Source: Myceligenerans salitolerans (GTDB lineage Bacteria > Actinomycetota > Actinomycetes > Actinomycetales > Cellulomonadaceae). From it: a stretch of 64,000 nucleotides of DNA. Below the pieces are notes generated by a model, which was given only the letters and a program-made list of their open reading frames with translations, was not told where the DNA came from and searched no databases. The translations under genes were made by a program, and so were the position numbers. Shown one piece after another: positions 1-8,193 of this stretch. Every line of letters begins with the position of its first letter. Position 1 is the stretch's first letter. Where the stretch lies: NCBI RefSeq assembly GCF_017349295.1, contig NZ_JAFMPK010000048.1:177758-241757 (forward strand), read 5' to 3'.

Positions 1-402
1 CTCCGACCGGCTCGACTCCTCCTCGGTCCGCGTGTGCCGCACCATGTGCAGGATGCTCATCACCCCGAGAGCGATCACCCACCAGGTGATGCCCTCGTTG
101 GCCACGGCACGCTCCGGGGTGTAGTCCTCGACGCCGTACCCGGGGCCACCCATCGCGATTCCGCTGGGAGTCTCCATGAGCGCCGCCCGGCCGGCCATCG
201 CCTCGGCGTCGAACGTGCCGAGCGCTGCCATGAAGTACAGGTAGAACGCCACGATGCTGAACGTCCACCAGAAGATTCGCACCCGGTCCCGGCGCAGGAT
301 GAACCGGACCATCCGCCCGGTCCCCGTCAGGGTGGAACCGAATCGGGCGGTCCCGACGTCAGGTACCGCCGTCCCGGCCGGGGGCGCTGCCACGGCGCTC
401 AT
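1..402 (-). CDS. ABC-2 type exporter permease (partial, cut by window edge)
   Basis: Only the first 134 residues are present; the rest lies left of the window. The visible part has a cytoplasmic N-terminus, then a hydrophobic segment around residues 45-60 (IFWWTFSIVAFYLYFMAAL) and another near 110-122 (TWWVIALGVMSILHM), as in permeases of the tetronasin/polyketide-antibiotic exporter family. The ATG overlaps the TGA of the ATPase gene by 4 bp (ATGA), so the two are translationally coupled and should form one exporter with it. The substrate cannot be read from the sequence; drug or lipid export is inference from family. Confidence 0.8.
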   Translation of the reverse strand, partial: MSAVAAPPAGTAVPDVGTARFGSTLTGTGRMVRFILRRDRVRIFWWTFSIVAFYLYFMAALGTFDAEAMAGRAALMETPSGIAMGGPGYGVEDYTPERAVANEGITWWVIALGVMSILHMVRHTRTEEESSRSE

Positions 403-1433
403 CGCACGCCCGCCTTCTTGGCCGCCCGGCGGGCGGCCCTCCGTGCCGCCCGGTCCGCCGGAGGCTCGTCGCCGGCCGCCTCGTCGGCCACGACCTCGTC
501 GGCCTCGATGACGTCGCCGTAGTGCCGCATGAACAGTTCCTCCAGCGACGGCGGCGTGACCGTGATGCTCTGCACGTCGAGGGCGGTCACGGCCTTGAGG
601 ACGTCGGCGATGTCCGCGTTGTCGGCGTCGAAGGCGATTCGGGTGCCGCCGTCGTGCGCCATGACCTGGAGGCCGTTCACGGCTCCGAGTCCGGCGAGTA
701 CCGCCGGGTCCTCGCCCACCACCGCGGTCACGTTCGACCGTGTGAGGTGCCGCAGCTCGTCGAGCGTCCCGTGTTCGACGGCGGTGCCGTTGCGGATGAT
801 GGTGACGGTGTCACACACCTTCTCGACCTCGCTGAGGATGTGGCTGGACAGCAGCACGGACCGGCCCGCGTCCTTGGCCTCGCGCACGTAGTCCGTGAAC
901 ACGGACTCCATGAGCGGGTCGAGGCCGGCCGTGGGCTCGTCCAGGATGTAGAGCTCGGCGTCGGACAGGAAGGCCGCCACGAGCGCGACCTTCTGCCGGT
1001 TGCCCTTCGAGTAGGTCCGGGCCTTCTTGCGCGGGTCGAGCTCGAAGCGCTCGAGGAGTTCTGCCCTGCGTGCGCGCAGCGCTCTCGTGTCGGCGCCGCC
1101 CCGCAGGCGGGTGAGGTAGTCGATGCACTCCCCGCCGGTGAGGTTCGGCCACAGGCTGACGTCGCCGGGCACGTAGGTGATGTGCTTGTGCAGTTCGACC
1201 GCGTCGCGCCAGACGTCGCGACCGAACATGCGGGCGACGCCGGCGTCGGACCGCAGCAGGCCCAGCAGGACACGGATGGTGGTGGACTTGCCGGCGCCGT
1301 TGGGGCCCAGGAAGCCGGCGACCTCGCCGGTGCGGACCGTCAGGTCGAGGCCGTCGAGGGCCTTCACCGAGCCGAAGGACTTGTCGAGTCCCGCGATCTC
1401 GATCGCGGGCACGCCGGAGGAAGTAGTGGTCAT
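399..1433 (-). CDS. ABC transporter ATP-binding protein
   Basis: This is a 344-residue nucleotide-binding subunit. Walker A is GPNGAGKST at about residues 43-51, the signature is the atypical YSKGNRQK in place of LSGGQ, and Walker B is LYILDEPT followed by AGLDP and the SSHILSEVE switch region. A C-terminal extension of about 120 residues, ending in an Ala/Asp/Arg-rich tail, is typical of the drug-exporter (DrrA-like) ATPases. It is overlapped by the downstream permease gene and preceded by a TetR gene on the same strand. The three genes look like a self-regulated efflux operon. No strong ribosome binding site is seen before the ATG at 1433. Confidence 0.9.
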   Translation of the reverse strand: MTTTSSGVPAIEIAGLDKSFGSVKALDGLDLTVRTGEVAGFLGPNGAGKSTTIRVLLGLLRSDAGVARMFGRDVWRDAVELHKHITYVPGDVSLWPNLTGGECIDYLTRLRGGADTRALRARRAELLERFELDPRKKARTYSKGNRQKVALVAAFLSDAELYILDEPTAGLDPLMESVFTDYVREAKDAGRSVLLSSHILSEVEKVCDTVTIIRNGTAVEHGTLDELRHLTRSNVTAVVGEDPAVLAGLGAVNGLQVMAHDGGTRIAFDADNADIADVLKAVTALDVQSITVTPPSLEELFMRHYGDVIEADEVVADEAAGDEPPADRAARRAARRAAKKAGVR

Positions 1434-1544
1434 CTGATGCTCGCTCTCTGGTTGTCATGACCAGTGCACGGAAAGGGGGCCGCGGTACCGGCTCCGCGGT
1501 ACGGCGGTGTCCGGGGCGACGGCGAGCGTGGCGCGGTAGCGCTC

Positions 1545-2246
1545 CTACCCGGCCGTCGCTTCTCCCGGCGGATCGGTGACGTACATGAGGTAGTCGTCGA
1601 GCATGCGGCGGGTGGTGAGGAAGCCTTCGGTGTACAGCTCCAGCATGGGCAGGTAGCTCTGCTCCATGAACCGGTTGAGGACGGCGAGAAGGTCGGAGGG
1701 GTCCGCAGGCGGGTCCAGGGTCATCTCGAGCAGGAGGGCCCCCAGCGCGGAGACCGTCATGTAGCGCGCTCGAGCTGCCTCGTCACGGCTGGCCACGGCG
1801 AGGCCGGAGGCGACGGCGTGCCGGGTGTACTCCGCGGCGTCACCGATCATGTGGTCGATGAACTCCCGGGCGAGGGTGCTGCCGTCCTGCATGGACCGAA
1901 GGACGTAGCCGAGAAGGGCTGCGTTGTCCTCAGCGGTCGCGAACGCCTGCAGGAAGCTGCCGCCTTCGGCCGCGTGCTCGATGTTCTCGTTCTTCAGCTC
2001 GCGGATCTGGGCGAGGACGTGCGCGTCGCACGCCTCGCGCAGTGCGTCCTTCGAGCCGAAGTGGTGCATCACCAGGCCGGGACTGACTCCTGCGTCCTTG
2101 GCGATCGCACGGACCGAGGCGCCGAAGCCGTTGGTGGCGAAGCGAAGCACCGCGGCGTCACGGATGCGCGCCCGCGCGGTCTGGTCCGCGACGGGCGTCC
2201 GCTCCCGCCCTGCTGGGCGACCCTGGGCTGAACGCACGTTCAACAT
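1545..2246 (-). CDS. TetR family transcriptional regulator
   Basis: This is a 233-residue protein. The N-terminal helix-turn-helix (IRDAAVLRFATNGFGAS then VRAIAKDAGVSPGLVMHHF) is the canonical TetR DNA-binding domain at about residues 27-75; the C-terminal ligand domain is variable. It is the first gene of the minus-strand cluster with the ABC ATPase and permease, so it probably represses that exporter and itself. The start at 2246 (MLNVRSAQ) is the only ATG before the DNA-binding domain. A TGAACG/CGTTCA inverted repeat overlaps these first codons, so the start is somewhat uncertain. Confidence 0.85.
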   Translation of the reverse strand: MLNVRSAQGRPAGRERTPVADQTARARIRDAAVLRFATNGFGASVRAIAKDAGVSPGLVMHHFGSKDALREACDAHVLAQIRELKNENIEHAAEGGSFLQAFATAEDNAALLGYVLRSMQDGSTLAREFIDHMIGDAAEYTRHAVASGLAVASRDEAARARYMTVSALGALLLEMTLDPPADPSDLLAVLNRFMEQSYLPMLELYTEGFLTTRRMLDDYLMYVTDPPGEATAG

Positions 2247-2262
2247 GCTACACACGCGTTCA
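2229..2262. promoter_or_regulatory. Probable TetR operator
   Basis: TGAACGCACGTTCA (2229-2242) is an inverted repeat with 6-bp arms. A further half-site ACGCGTTCA lies at 2254-2262. TGAACG/CGTTCA symmetry is typical of TetR-family operators. The site straddles the start codon at 2246, consistent with autoregulation of the TetR-ABC operon. Binding is inferred, not shown. Confidence 0.55.
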
Positions 2263-2275
2263 GTCCCGGGGAAGG

Positions 2276-3553
2276 CTATTTGCGCAGACGCTCCACCAGG
2301 CGCATGCCGTGGTAGATGACGAGGGCTGACGCCGTACCCAGGGCGATGCCCTCGAACCGCAGGTCCCCGGCTGCCCACGTGTAGTTCGCGATGCCCACCA
2401 CCAGCGGTACGGCCGCGGTGGTCAGGTTGACCGGGTCGGAGAAGTCCACCCGGTTCTGGACCCAGATCCGCGCGCCGAGCACGCCGATCATCCCGTAGAG
2501 CAGCGTCGTGACTCCGCCGAGAACCCCGCCGGGCACGGAGTTGATCACGGCGCCGAACTTCGGCGACAGGCTGAGCACCAGCGCACCGGCCGCGGCGACC
2601 CAGTAGGCCGCCGTGGAGTAGACGCGCGTCGCGGCCATGACACCGATGTTCTCGGCGTACGTCGTCGTGCCGGAGCCTCCGCCGAGGCCTGCGAACGCCG
2701 TCGCGAGACCGTCGGCGAACAGGGCACGGCCGGTGACTCCATCGAGGTTCCTGCCGGTCATCGCAGCGACGGACTTCACGTGACCCACGTTCTCCGCCAC
2801 GAGCACGAGCACCACCGGGACGAACAGACCGAGCGCAGCCGGATCGAACGACGGCGCCGTGAACGTCGGCAGGCCGAACCAGGCCGCCTCGCCGATCGGC
2901 GTGAGGTCCACCTCGCCGCGCGCCGCCGCGAACGCGTAGCCCACCGCGACGCCGAGCAGGATCGACAACCGGCCGAGGATCCCCTTGAACAGCACCGAGA
3001 TGAGGATCACCGCCGCCAGCGTCACGACGGCGGTCGGTGGTGAGGCCTGGAAGCCCGAGCAGGCACCGCCCTCGTCACAGGTGCCCCACGCGGCCGGGGC
3101 GAGGTTCAGCCCGATCAGCGCCACGATCACGCCCGTCACCACCGGCGGCATGACGGTGTCGATCCAGCGCGCCCCCGCCAGGTGCACCACCGCACCCACC
3201 GCCGCCAGCAGCAGGCCGGTCACGAGGATGCCCCCGACGGCGACGGACTGGCCGCCGGACGCCGTCGCGGCCGTGATCGGCGCGATGAAGGCGAAGCTGG
3301 AACCCAGGTAGCTCGGCAGCCGGTTCCCCGTGATCAGCAGGAAGCCGGCCGTACCGATCGCCGAGAAGAACAGCGTGGTGGCGGGGTCGAACCCGGTCAG
3401 CACGGGCACCAGGAAGGTGGCGCCGAACATCGCCACCACGTGCTGCAGCCCGATACCGATCGTCCGCGGCCAGGTCAGCCGTTCACCGGGCGCCACGGCC
3501 TCACCCGGCGCGATCCGCGCGCCGTCACCGTGCACCGTCCAACCGATCTTCAT
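2276..3553 (-). CDS. uraA: Uracil permease (NCS2 family)
   Basis: This is a 425-residue polytopic inner-membrane symporter of the nucleobase-cation NCS2 family. Recognisable elements are GLQHVVAMFGATFLVPVL near residue 40, LPSYLGSSFAFIAPI in the TM3 region, and the substrate-site segment VLVLVAENVGHVKSVAAMTG, which carries the Glu seen in UraA proteins, followed by GLGGGSGTTTYAENIGVM. ATG at 3553 (MKIGW) fits the family better than the upstream extension. It imports uracil for salvage; the salvage enzyme gene upp is in the same window at 43222 but not adjacent. The gap to the preceding TetR start is only about 30 bp. Confidence 0.9.
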   Translation of the reverse strand: MKIGWTVHGDGARIAPGEAVAPGERLTWPRTIGIGLQHVVAMFGATFLVPVLTGFDPATTLFFSAIGTAGFLLITGNRLPSYLGSSFAFIAPITAATASGGQSVAVGGILVTGLLLAAVGAVVHLAGARWIDTVMPPVVTGVIVALIGLNLAPAAWGTCDEGGACSGFQASPPTAVVTLAAVILISVLFKGILGRLSILLGVAVGYAFAAARGEVDLTPIGEAAWFGLPTFTAPSFDPAALGLFVPVVLVLVAENVGHVKSVAAMTGRNLDGVTGRALFADGLATAFAGLGGGSGTTTYAENIGVMAATRVYSTAAYWVAAAGALVLSLSPKFGAVINSVPGGVLGGVTTLLYGMIGVLGARIWVQNRVDFSDPVNLTTAAVPLVVGIANYTWAAGDLRFEGIALGTASALVIYHGMRLVERLRK

Positions 3554-3644
3554 GCCAGGCCCCGATCTCGTCGCTCGTGTACCGAGCGGAGAGTAGTGCA
3601 CCCGGCACGCGCGGCGGTCACGGCGACGGGCGCGCCCCGCTCCC

Positions 3645-4571
3645 TCAGCCGAGCTGAGGCCGCACCTCGCGGGCGACGAGGTCGAGGTGGTCCAGGTCGT
3701 GCAGGTCCAGGACCTGGAGATACACCCGCGTCACGCCGGCCTTCTCCAGTCCGCGGAGCCGGTCGGCCGCCTCGCCGACCGTGCCGGCGATCCCGTGTTC
3801 CCGCAGTTCGGCGGGTTCCCGGCCGATCGCCGCGGCCCGCTTCGCGAACTCGGCCTCGTCCTTGCCCACGGCCACCACGAGCGCGGCGGACTGGACCAGG
3901 GAGTCCGCGCTCCGGCCGGCGTCGGACAGCGCCTGCTCGATGACCTTGATCCGCGGGCCGATCGTGTCGATCTCCGGGAACGCCTGGTTGTACTCGTCGG
4001 CGAACCGGGCGGCGAGCGCCGGAGTCCGCCTGGGTCCCCCGCCACCGACGATCACGGGGACGCGGGCCTGTGCCGGCTTGGGCAGGGCGGGCGAGTCCGT
4101 GAGCGTGTAGTGCTCACCGGCGTGCGAGAACGTCTCGCCCTCCGGCGTGTTCCACAGCCCGGTCACGACGGCGAGCTGCTCCTCGAGCATGCCGAACCGC
4201 TTGTCGGGGAACGGGATCCCGTAGGCGGCGTGCTCGGCAGCGAACCAGCCGGTGCCGAGGCCGAGCTCGACCCGGCCGCCCGACATCTGGTCCACCTGCG
4301 CGACCTGGATGGCGAGTACACCGGGGTGGCGGAACGTCGCGGACGAGACGAGCGTGCCGAGCCGGACGGTCGTCGTCTCGCGCGCCAGGCCGGCGAGCGT
4401 CGTCCAGGCGTCGGTGGGGCCGGGAAGACCGTCACTGCCCATGGCGAGGTAGTGGTCGGAGCGGAAGAAGGCGCTGAAGCCGAGTTCCTCGGTGGCCTTG
4501 GCGACGGCGAGCTGGTCGTCGTACGAGGCGCCCTGCTGGGGTTCGGTGAAGATGCGGAGATCGAGACTCAT
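3645..4571 (-). CDS. LLM-class (F420-type) flavin oxidoreductase
   Basis: This is a 308-residue TIM-barrel protein of the bacterial luciferase superfamily. Motifs are the N-terminal AVAKATEELGFSAFFRSDHY, the segment VRLGTLVSSATFRHPGVLA, GGRVELGLGTGWF, and VPVIVGGGGPRRTPALAA. The lack of a conserved FMN-reductase partner nearby and the similarity to actinobacterial members suggest F420H2 as cofactor, but this is inference. The ATG at 4571 is preceded by a G-rich run (GGGGGG) that can act as ribosome binding site; the upstream GTG at 4580 is less likely. The substrate is unknown. Confidence 0.85.
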   Translation of the reverse strand: MSLDLRIFTEPQQGASYDDQLAVAKATEELGFSAFFRSDHYLAMGSDGLPGPTDAWTTLAGLARETTTVRLGTLVSSATFRHPGVLAIQVAQVDQMSGGRVELGLGTGWFAAEHAAYGIPFPDKRFGMLEEQLAVVTGLWNTPEGETFSHAGEHYTLTDSPALPKPAQARVPVIVGGGGPRRTPALAARFADEYNQAFPEIDTIGPRIKVIEQALSDAGRSADSLVQSAALVVAVGKDEAEFAKRAAAIGREPAELREHGIAGTVGEAADRLRGLEKAGVTRVYLQVLDLHDLDHLDLVAREVRPQLG

Positions 4572-4615
4572 GCCCCCCACAATGTCACCGGTGCGGGAAA
4601 CCTTCCGACGGGACG

Positions 4616-5239
4616 TCAGTCGAAGTCCAGCGACCCCGACCGGGTCCGCTTCAGTTCGAAGAAGTCCGGGTAGGAGGCCAGGGCCACCGCACCGTCGAAC
4701 AGGCGCACCGCCTCCTCACCGCGAGGGATCGACTGGAGGACGGGGCCGAAGAACGCGACGCCGTCCACGTGGATGGTGGGCGTGCCGACGTCCTCTCCCA
4801 CCGGTTTCATGCCGGCCTCGTGCGACGCGGCGAGCGCGTCGTCGTACGCGTCGGATTCGGCGGCGGCCGCGAGCTCCGCGGGAAGCCCGGCCTCGGCGAG
4901 GGCGTCGGGAATGACGGCGCCGAAGTCCTTGTCGCGCCCGTTGTGGATACGGGTGCCCGCGGCGCCGTAGAAGGCCGCGAACGCGTCGGCGCCGTGGTCG
5001 GTCTGCACCGCGCAGGCGACGCGTCCGATGCCGCGCGAACTGTCCATGAGTGCCCGGTAGTCGGCGGAGATGTCACGGTCCTTGTTGAGCAGGTAGAGGC
5101 TCATCAGCTTGAGCGTGAGCTCGACATCGCGGTGCCGGGCGACCTCGAGCGCCCAGCGGGAGGTGATCCAGGCGAACGGACAGACGGGGTCGACGTACAC
5201 GTCGACGACGGGTGCGGGGGTCGTGGTGGTCTCGGTCAT
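4616..5239 (-). CDS. DsbA-fold protein, Rv2466c (mycothiol-dependent nitroreductase) family
   Basis: This is a 207-residue thioredoxin-fold protein. The segment [20 protein letters not shown] and the later GTRIHN and [10 protein letters not shown] (with the cis-Pro of thioredoxin folds) match the actinobacterial Rv2466c group, which reduces substrates with mycothiol. The active site here reads Cys-Pro-Phe-Ala, so only the first cysteine is present and a CxxC disulfide cannot form. A monothiol mechanism or loss of classic oxidoreductase activity is possible. It sits just upstream of the LLM oxidoreductase on the same strand, with a gap of about 45 bp, so the two may be co-expressed. Confidence 0.8.
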   Translation of the reverse strand: MTETTTTPAPVVDVYVDPVCPFAWITSRWALEVARHRDVELTLKLMSLYLLNKDRDISADYRALMDSSRGIGRVACAVQTDHGADAFAAFYGAAGTRIHNGRDKDFGAVIPDALAEAGLPAELAAAAESDAYDDALAASHEAGMKPVGEDVGTPTIHVDGVAFFGPVLQSIPRGEEAVRLFDGAVALASYPDFFELKRTRSGSLDFD

Positions 5240-5311
5240 GCACCCGACCCTATGCCGACTGTCCGGCGACGCCGGGCCCGGTGTGGGCGGCCCTCCGCTA
5301 CGGTGAGCACC

Positions 5312-5491
5312 ATGCGATGGTCGAGCCTGTTCACGGTCCTGGGTGGCGGCGCGGTGGCCGTCGCCGGGCTGCTCGGTCTCCTGTCAGGGCATCCGTGGTC
5401 CGCCCTTCCGCTCGTCCTGGGCATCGCCGTCGCGCTCCGGGAGGTGCGCTATCTCCAGCGGCTCCGTACCGGCAGGATCCGGGAGCGGTAA
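5312..5491 (+). CDS. Small membrane protein, unknown function
   Basis: This is a 59-residue ORF starting at ATG 5312. It has two closely spaced hydrophobic stretches ([16 protein letters not shown] and [13 protein letters not shown]) and a basic C-terminus ([13 protein letters not shown]), giving a hairpin-like membrane topology with a positive cytoplasmic tail. It is followed 10 bp later by a TetR gene on the same strand. No family is recognised. Support is good coding periodicity and position; expression is not shown. Confidence 0.55.
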   Translation: MRWSSLFTVLGGGAVAVAGLLGLLSGHPWSALPLVLGIAVALREVRYLQRLRTGRIRER

Positions 5492-5501
5492 CCTGCCCTG
5501 C

Positions 5502-6248
5502 ATGACAGCGGTCCGACCTCATACGCATGCCCAGGCGGTCGACGCCGCGGTCGACCTCTTCACCCGGCAGGGCTACGAGAAGACCACCGTCGAGGAGATC
5601 GCCGACGCCGCCCAGGTCAGCCGGGCGACGTTCTTCCGCAGGTACCGCTCGAAGGAAGATGTCGTCTTCGCCGACCACGAGCTTCTTCTCGAAGAGGTGG
5701 TCGTCATGCTGGCCGCCACCCGTCCGGAGGCGCGTGCGAGCGAGGAGGCCGGGGGCGACGTCGGGCACGGCTGGGACCCGGAGGCGGGCCCGTACCTCGA
5801 GGTGTGCCGGGCGGCGCGCATGGTGTTCGACCACCACGTGGGACAGCGCGAGACGTCGCTCGCGCGGTACGAGCTGCTGCAGCAGGTCCCGGCACTGCGC
5901 GACCGCGAACTGGTCACCACGCACCGCTACGAGCGCGCGTTCACGCAGTACCTGCGCGACACCCTGCCGCCGGACCGGTCGAACACGACGGCGTCGATCG
6001 CGTTCGCGGCGTCGGTGGTGGCGGTGCACAACGCCATCCTGCGGCGCTGGCTGCGCAACCCGTCGCTCGACCTGCGCCCCGACCTGGAGGAGGCGTTCGC
6101 CGACCTGCGCCGCGCCGTCGTGGTGAGCAAGGGTGGTCCGTCACCGGAGGCGGATGCGGGGCCTCGGCGGCGCATCGTGGTGACGGTTCTCGACGGCGGG
6201 ACCCCGCCGGACGACGTCGCCCGGGCGGTCCGCGACGCCCTGGGCTAG
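5502..6248 (+). CDS. TetR family transcriptional regulator
   Basis: This is a 248-residue regulator. The DNA-binding domain lies at about residues 10-60 (AVDAAVDLFTRQGYEKTTVE, then ADAAQVSRATFFRRYRSKED), a clear TetR helix-turn-helix. The C-terminal part includes VHNAILRRWLRNPSLDLRPD, as in actinobacterial TetR proteins with a C-terminal MftR-like domain. ATG at 5502 is chosen because the long upstream extension is in the frame of the preceding small gene. The target is unknown; the immediately upstream small membrane gene is the nearest candidate. Confidence 0.85.
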   Translation: MTAVRPHTHAQAVDAAVDLFTRQGYEKTTVEEIADAAQVSRATFFRRYRSKEDVVFADHELLLEEVVVMLAATRPEARASEEAGGDVGHGWDPEAGPYLEVCRAARMVFDHHVGQRETSLARYELLQQVPALRDRELVTTHRYERAFTQYLRDTLPPDRSNTTASIAFAASVVAVHNAILRRWLRNPSLDLRPDLEEAFADLRRAVVVSKGGPSPEADAGPRRRIVVTVLDGGTPPDDVARAVRDALG

Positions 6249-6296
6249 CTCGGCCGCCGGTGCTCGCGCGCCCGGCGGACGGGGCCGGAGGGGCGT

Positions 6297-7310
6297 TCAC
6301 GCCGATTCGCGGAGCACCAGTTCCGTGGGCAGGATGACCGCCGGCTCGACGCTCTCCCCCGACGCGAGTCTGAGCACCTGCTGAGCCAGCATCCGGCCGG
6401 TCTCGTGGATCGGCTGCCGTACGGTGGTCAGCGGTGGTTCCGTGGAGCGGGCCGCCGTGGCGTCGTCGAACCCGACGACGGCGACGTCCTCCGGCACCCG
6501 GCGGCGCTCGCGGCGGAGCGTGCGCAGGGCGCCCTCGGCCATGAGGTCGGAGGCCACGAAGACGGCGTCGATGGCGGGCTCGTCGTCGAGGAGCCGCCGC
6601 ATGGCGGTCGTCCCGGACTCGCGGGTGAAGTCGCCGATCTCCACGAGGGACCGCATGCCGGCCGCGGCGACCGCGCCGCGGTACCCGGCGAGCCGGTCGA
6701 TCCCGGCGACCATGTCCTGTGGGCCGGCGATGGTCGCGATGCGCTTGCGTCCCTGGGCCAGCAGGTGTTCGACGGCGGCACGGACACCGCCCACGTGGTC
6801 GACGTCGATGTAGGGGATCACGCCGCCCGAGAGCGGGCGGCCGCTCGCGACCGCCGGCACGCCCATCGCGGCGAGCTCGGACGGGAAGGGATCGGCCCCG
6901 TGGAGTGAGGCGAGGATGACGCCGTCCACGGTCCGGGCGCGCAGGTAGCGCGTGATCCGGCCGTGGTTCGCGGGTGTCGAGGCGAGCAGGAGGACGAGCT
7001 GCTTGTCGGCGGCGTCGAGCTCCTGCCCGATACCCCGCAGGATGCCGGTGAAGAAGGCGTCGTCGGAGAACATGCGCGCCGCCGGCTCCGGCACGACGAG
7101 GGCGATCGAGTCCGTGCGGCGCGAGACGAGGCTGCGCGCCGCCGGGTTGGGCACGTAGCCGAGCTGTTCGACGGCCCGGTCGACGGCCTCCCGCACTCCC
7201 GGGGTCACGCCCTCGGAGCCGTTGATCACGCGGGACACCGTCGCGCGGGAGACACCGGCCAGGCGTGCCACCGTCTCGAGGGTGGGCCGTGCGGTCCGCG
7301 TGTCGCGCAT
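6297..7310 (-). CDS. LacI family transcriptional regulator
   Basis: This is a 337-residue protein. The LacI helix-turn-helix and hinge (TLETVARLAGVSRATVSRVI) are at residues 10-30. A periplasmic-binding-protein-like effector domain follows, with VDGVILASLHG, GRPLSGGVIPYIDVDHVGG, DAVFVASDLMAEGA and VAVVGFDDATAARSTEPPLT. A strong ribosome binding site, GGAGGAG, precedes ATG 7310. It is probably a sugar-responsive repressor. No adjacent sugar gene is present: the divergent neighbour is pnuC and the convergent one is TetR. Its operon of action may therefore be elsewhere. Confidence 0.9.
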   Translation of the reverse strand: MRDTRTARPTLETVARLAGVSRATVSRVINGSEGVTPGVREAVDRAVEQLGYVPNPAARSLVSRRTDSIALVVPEPAARMFSDDAFFTGILRGIGQELDAADKQLVLLLASTPANHGRITRYLRARTVDGVILASLHGADPFPSELAAMGVPAVASGRPLSGGVIPYIDVDHVGGVRAAVEHLLAQGRKRIATIAGPQDMVAGIDRLAGYRGAVAAAGMRSLVEIGDFTRESGTTAMRRLLDDEPAIDAVFVASDLMAEGALRTLRRERRRVPEDVAVVGFDDATAARSTEPPLTTVRQPIHETGRMLAQQVLRLASGESVEPAVILPTELVLRESA

Positions 7311-7453
7311 GACTCTCCTCCAGGGTCAGGGACGGGTCCGGTTCCTCGGAGTGTAAGACCCGCGGACCGCCCCCTCCGCCGCTTCGGCGGTCCGTCCGGC
7401 ACCTCGTGAGAACGATCCCGGGCGGGTCCCGGGCGGCGTGCGATCCTTCTCGC

Positions 7454-8152
7454 ATGGACGTGATCCGCTGGCTGTTCGACGCCACCTTCAGCATCGGTGA
7501 CCAGCAGCTGCTGTGGCGCGAGGTGATCGGGAACGCCTTCGGACTGGCGTCCGCGCTCGGCGGGATGCGCCGGAAGGTCTGGGCCTGGCCGGTCGGCATC
7601 GTCGGGAACGTGCTGCTGTTCACCGTCTTCCTGGGCTCGTGGTTCGGCGAGACCTCCCGGGCCGACATGCTGGGCCAGGCGGGCCGTCAGGTCATGTTCA
7701 TCGCCGTGTCCGTCTACGGCTGGTACCGCTGGCGCGAGACGCGCCGCCGTGCCGCGGACGTCCGTGCGGACGGCAAGGTCCCCGCGGACGACGGCGCCGC
7801 CGTGCACCCGCGCTGGGCGTCGTGGCCCGCACGCCTCGGACTGGTCGCGGCGCTGGCCGGCGGCACGCTCCTGCTGACCCCGCTGTTCCGGGCGCTCGGC
7901 TCGTTCGAGCCCGTCTGGGCCGACGCCTGGATCTTCATGGGTTCGCTGCTGGCCACCTACGGCATGGCGAAGGGCTGGGTCGAGTTCTGGCTGATCTGGG
8001 TCGCGGTGGACATCGTCGGCGTGCCGCTGCTGCTGAGCGCCGGGTACTGGGCGACGGCGGCGATGTATGTGTTCTACGGAGGGTTCACGCTGGTGGGTTT
8101 CTTCGTCTGGTGGCGGGTCCAGCGGAGGGAGCAGGCGGCCGCCGCCGCGTGA
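7454..8152 (+). CDS. pnuC: Nicotinamide riboside transporter PnuC
   Basis: This is a 232-residue integral membrane protein. The pattern is typical of PnuC: an N-terminal EVIGNAFGLASALGGMRRKV segment, KVWAWPVGIVGNVLLFTVFL, AGRQVMFIAVSVYGWYRWRE, and a C-terminal GWVEFWLIWVAVDIVGVPL followed by YVFYGGFTLVGFFVWW. PnuC carries nicotinamide riboside or a related NAD precursor by facilitated diffusion. The start at ATG 7454 gives a standard length. A charged cytoplasmic loop of about 35 residues interrupts the two halves. No NAD-regulator site was recognised upstream. Confidence 0.88.
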   Translation: MDVIRWLFDATFSIGDQQLLWREVIGNAFGLASALGGMRRKVWAWPVGIVGNVLLFTVFLGSWFGETSRADMLGQAGRQVMFIAVSVYGWYRWRETRRRAADVRADGKVPADDGAAVHPRWASWPARLGLVAALAGGTLLLTPLFRALGSFEPVWADAWIFMGSLLATYGMAKGWVEFWLIWVAVDIVGVPLLLSAGYWATAAMYVFYGGFTLVGFFVWWRVQRREQAAAAA

Positions 8153-8193
8153 GACGCCGTATCGCTTGACGTGAGATTCGGTACCGGAGCACG

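Noticed and set aside
7408-7451. Imperfect inverted repeat between the LacI and pnuC genes
   Set aside because: GAGAACGATC and GATCCTTCTC match with one mismatch over a long spacer; it lacks the central CG symmetry of LacI operators, so it was not called.
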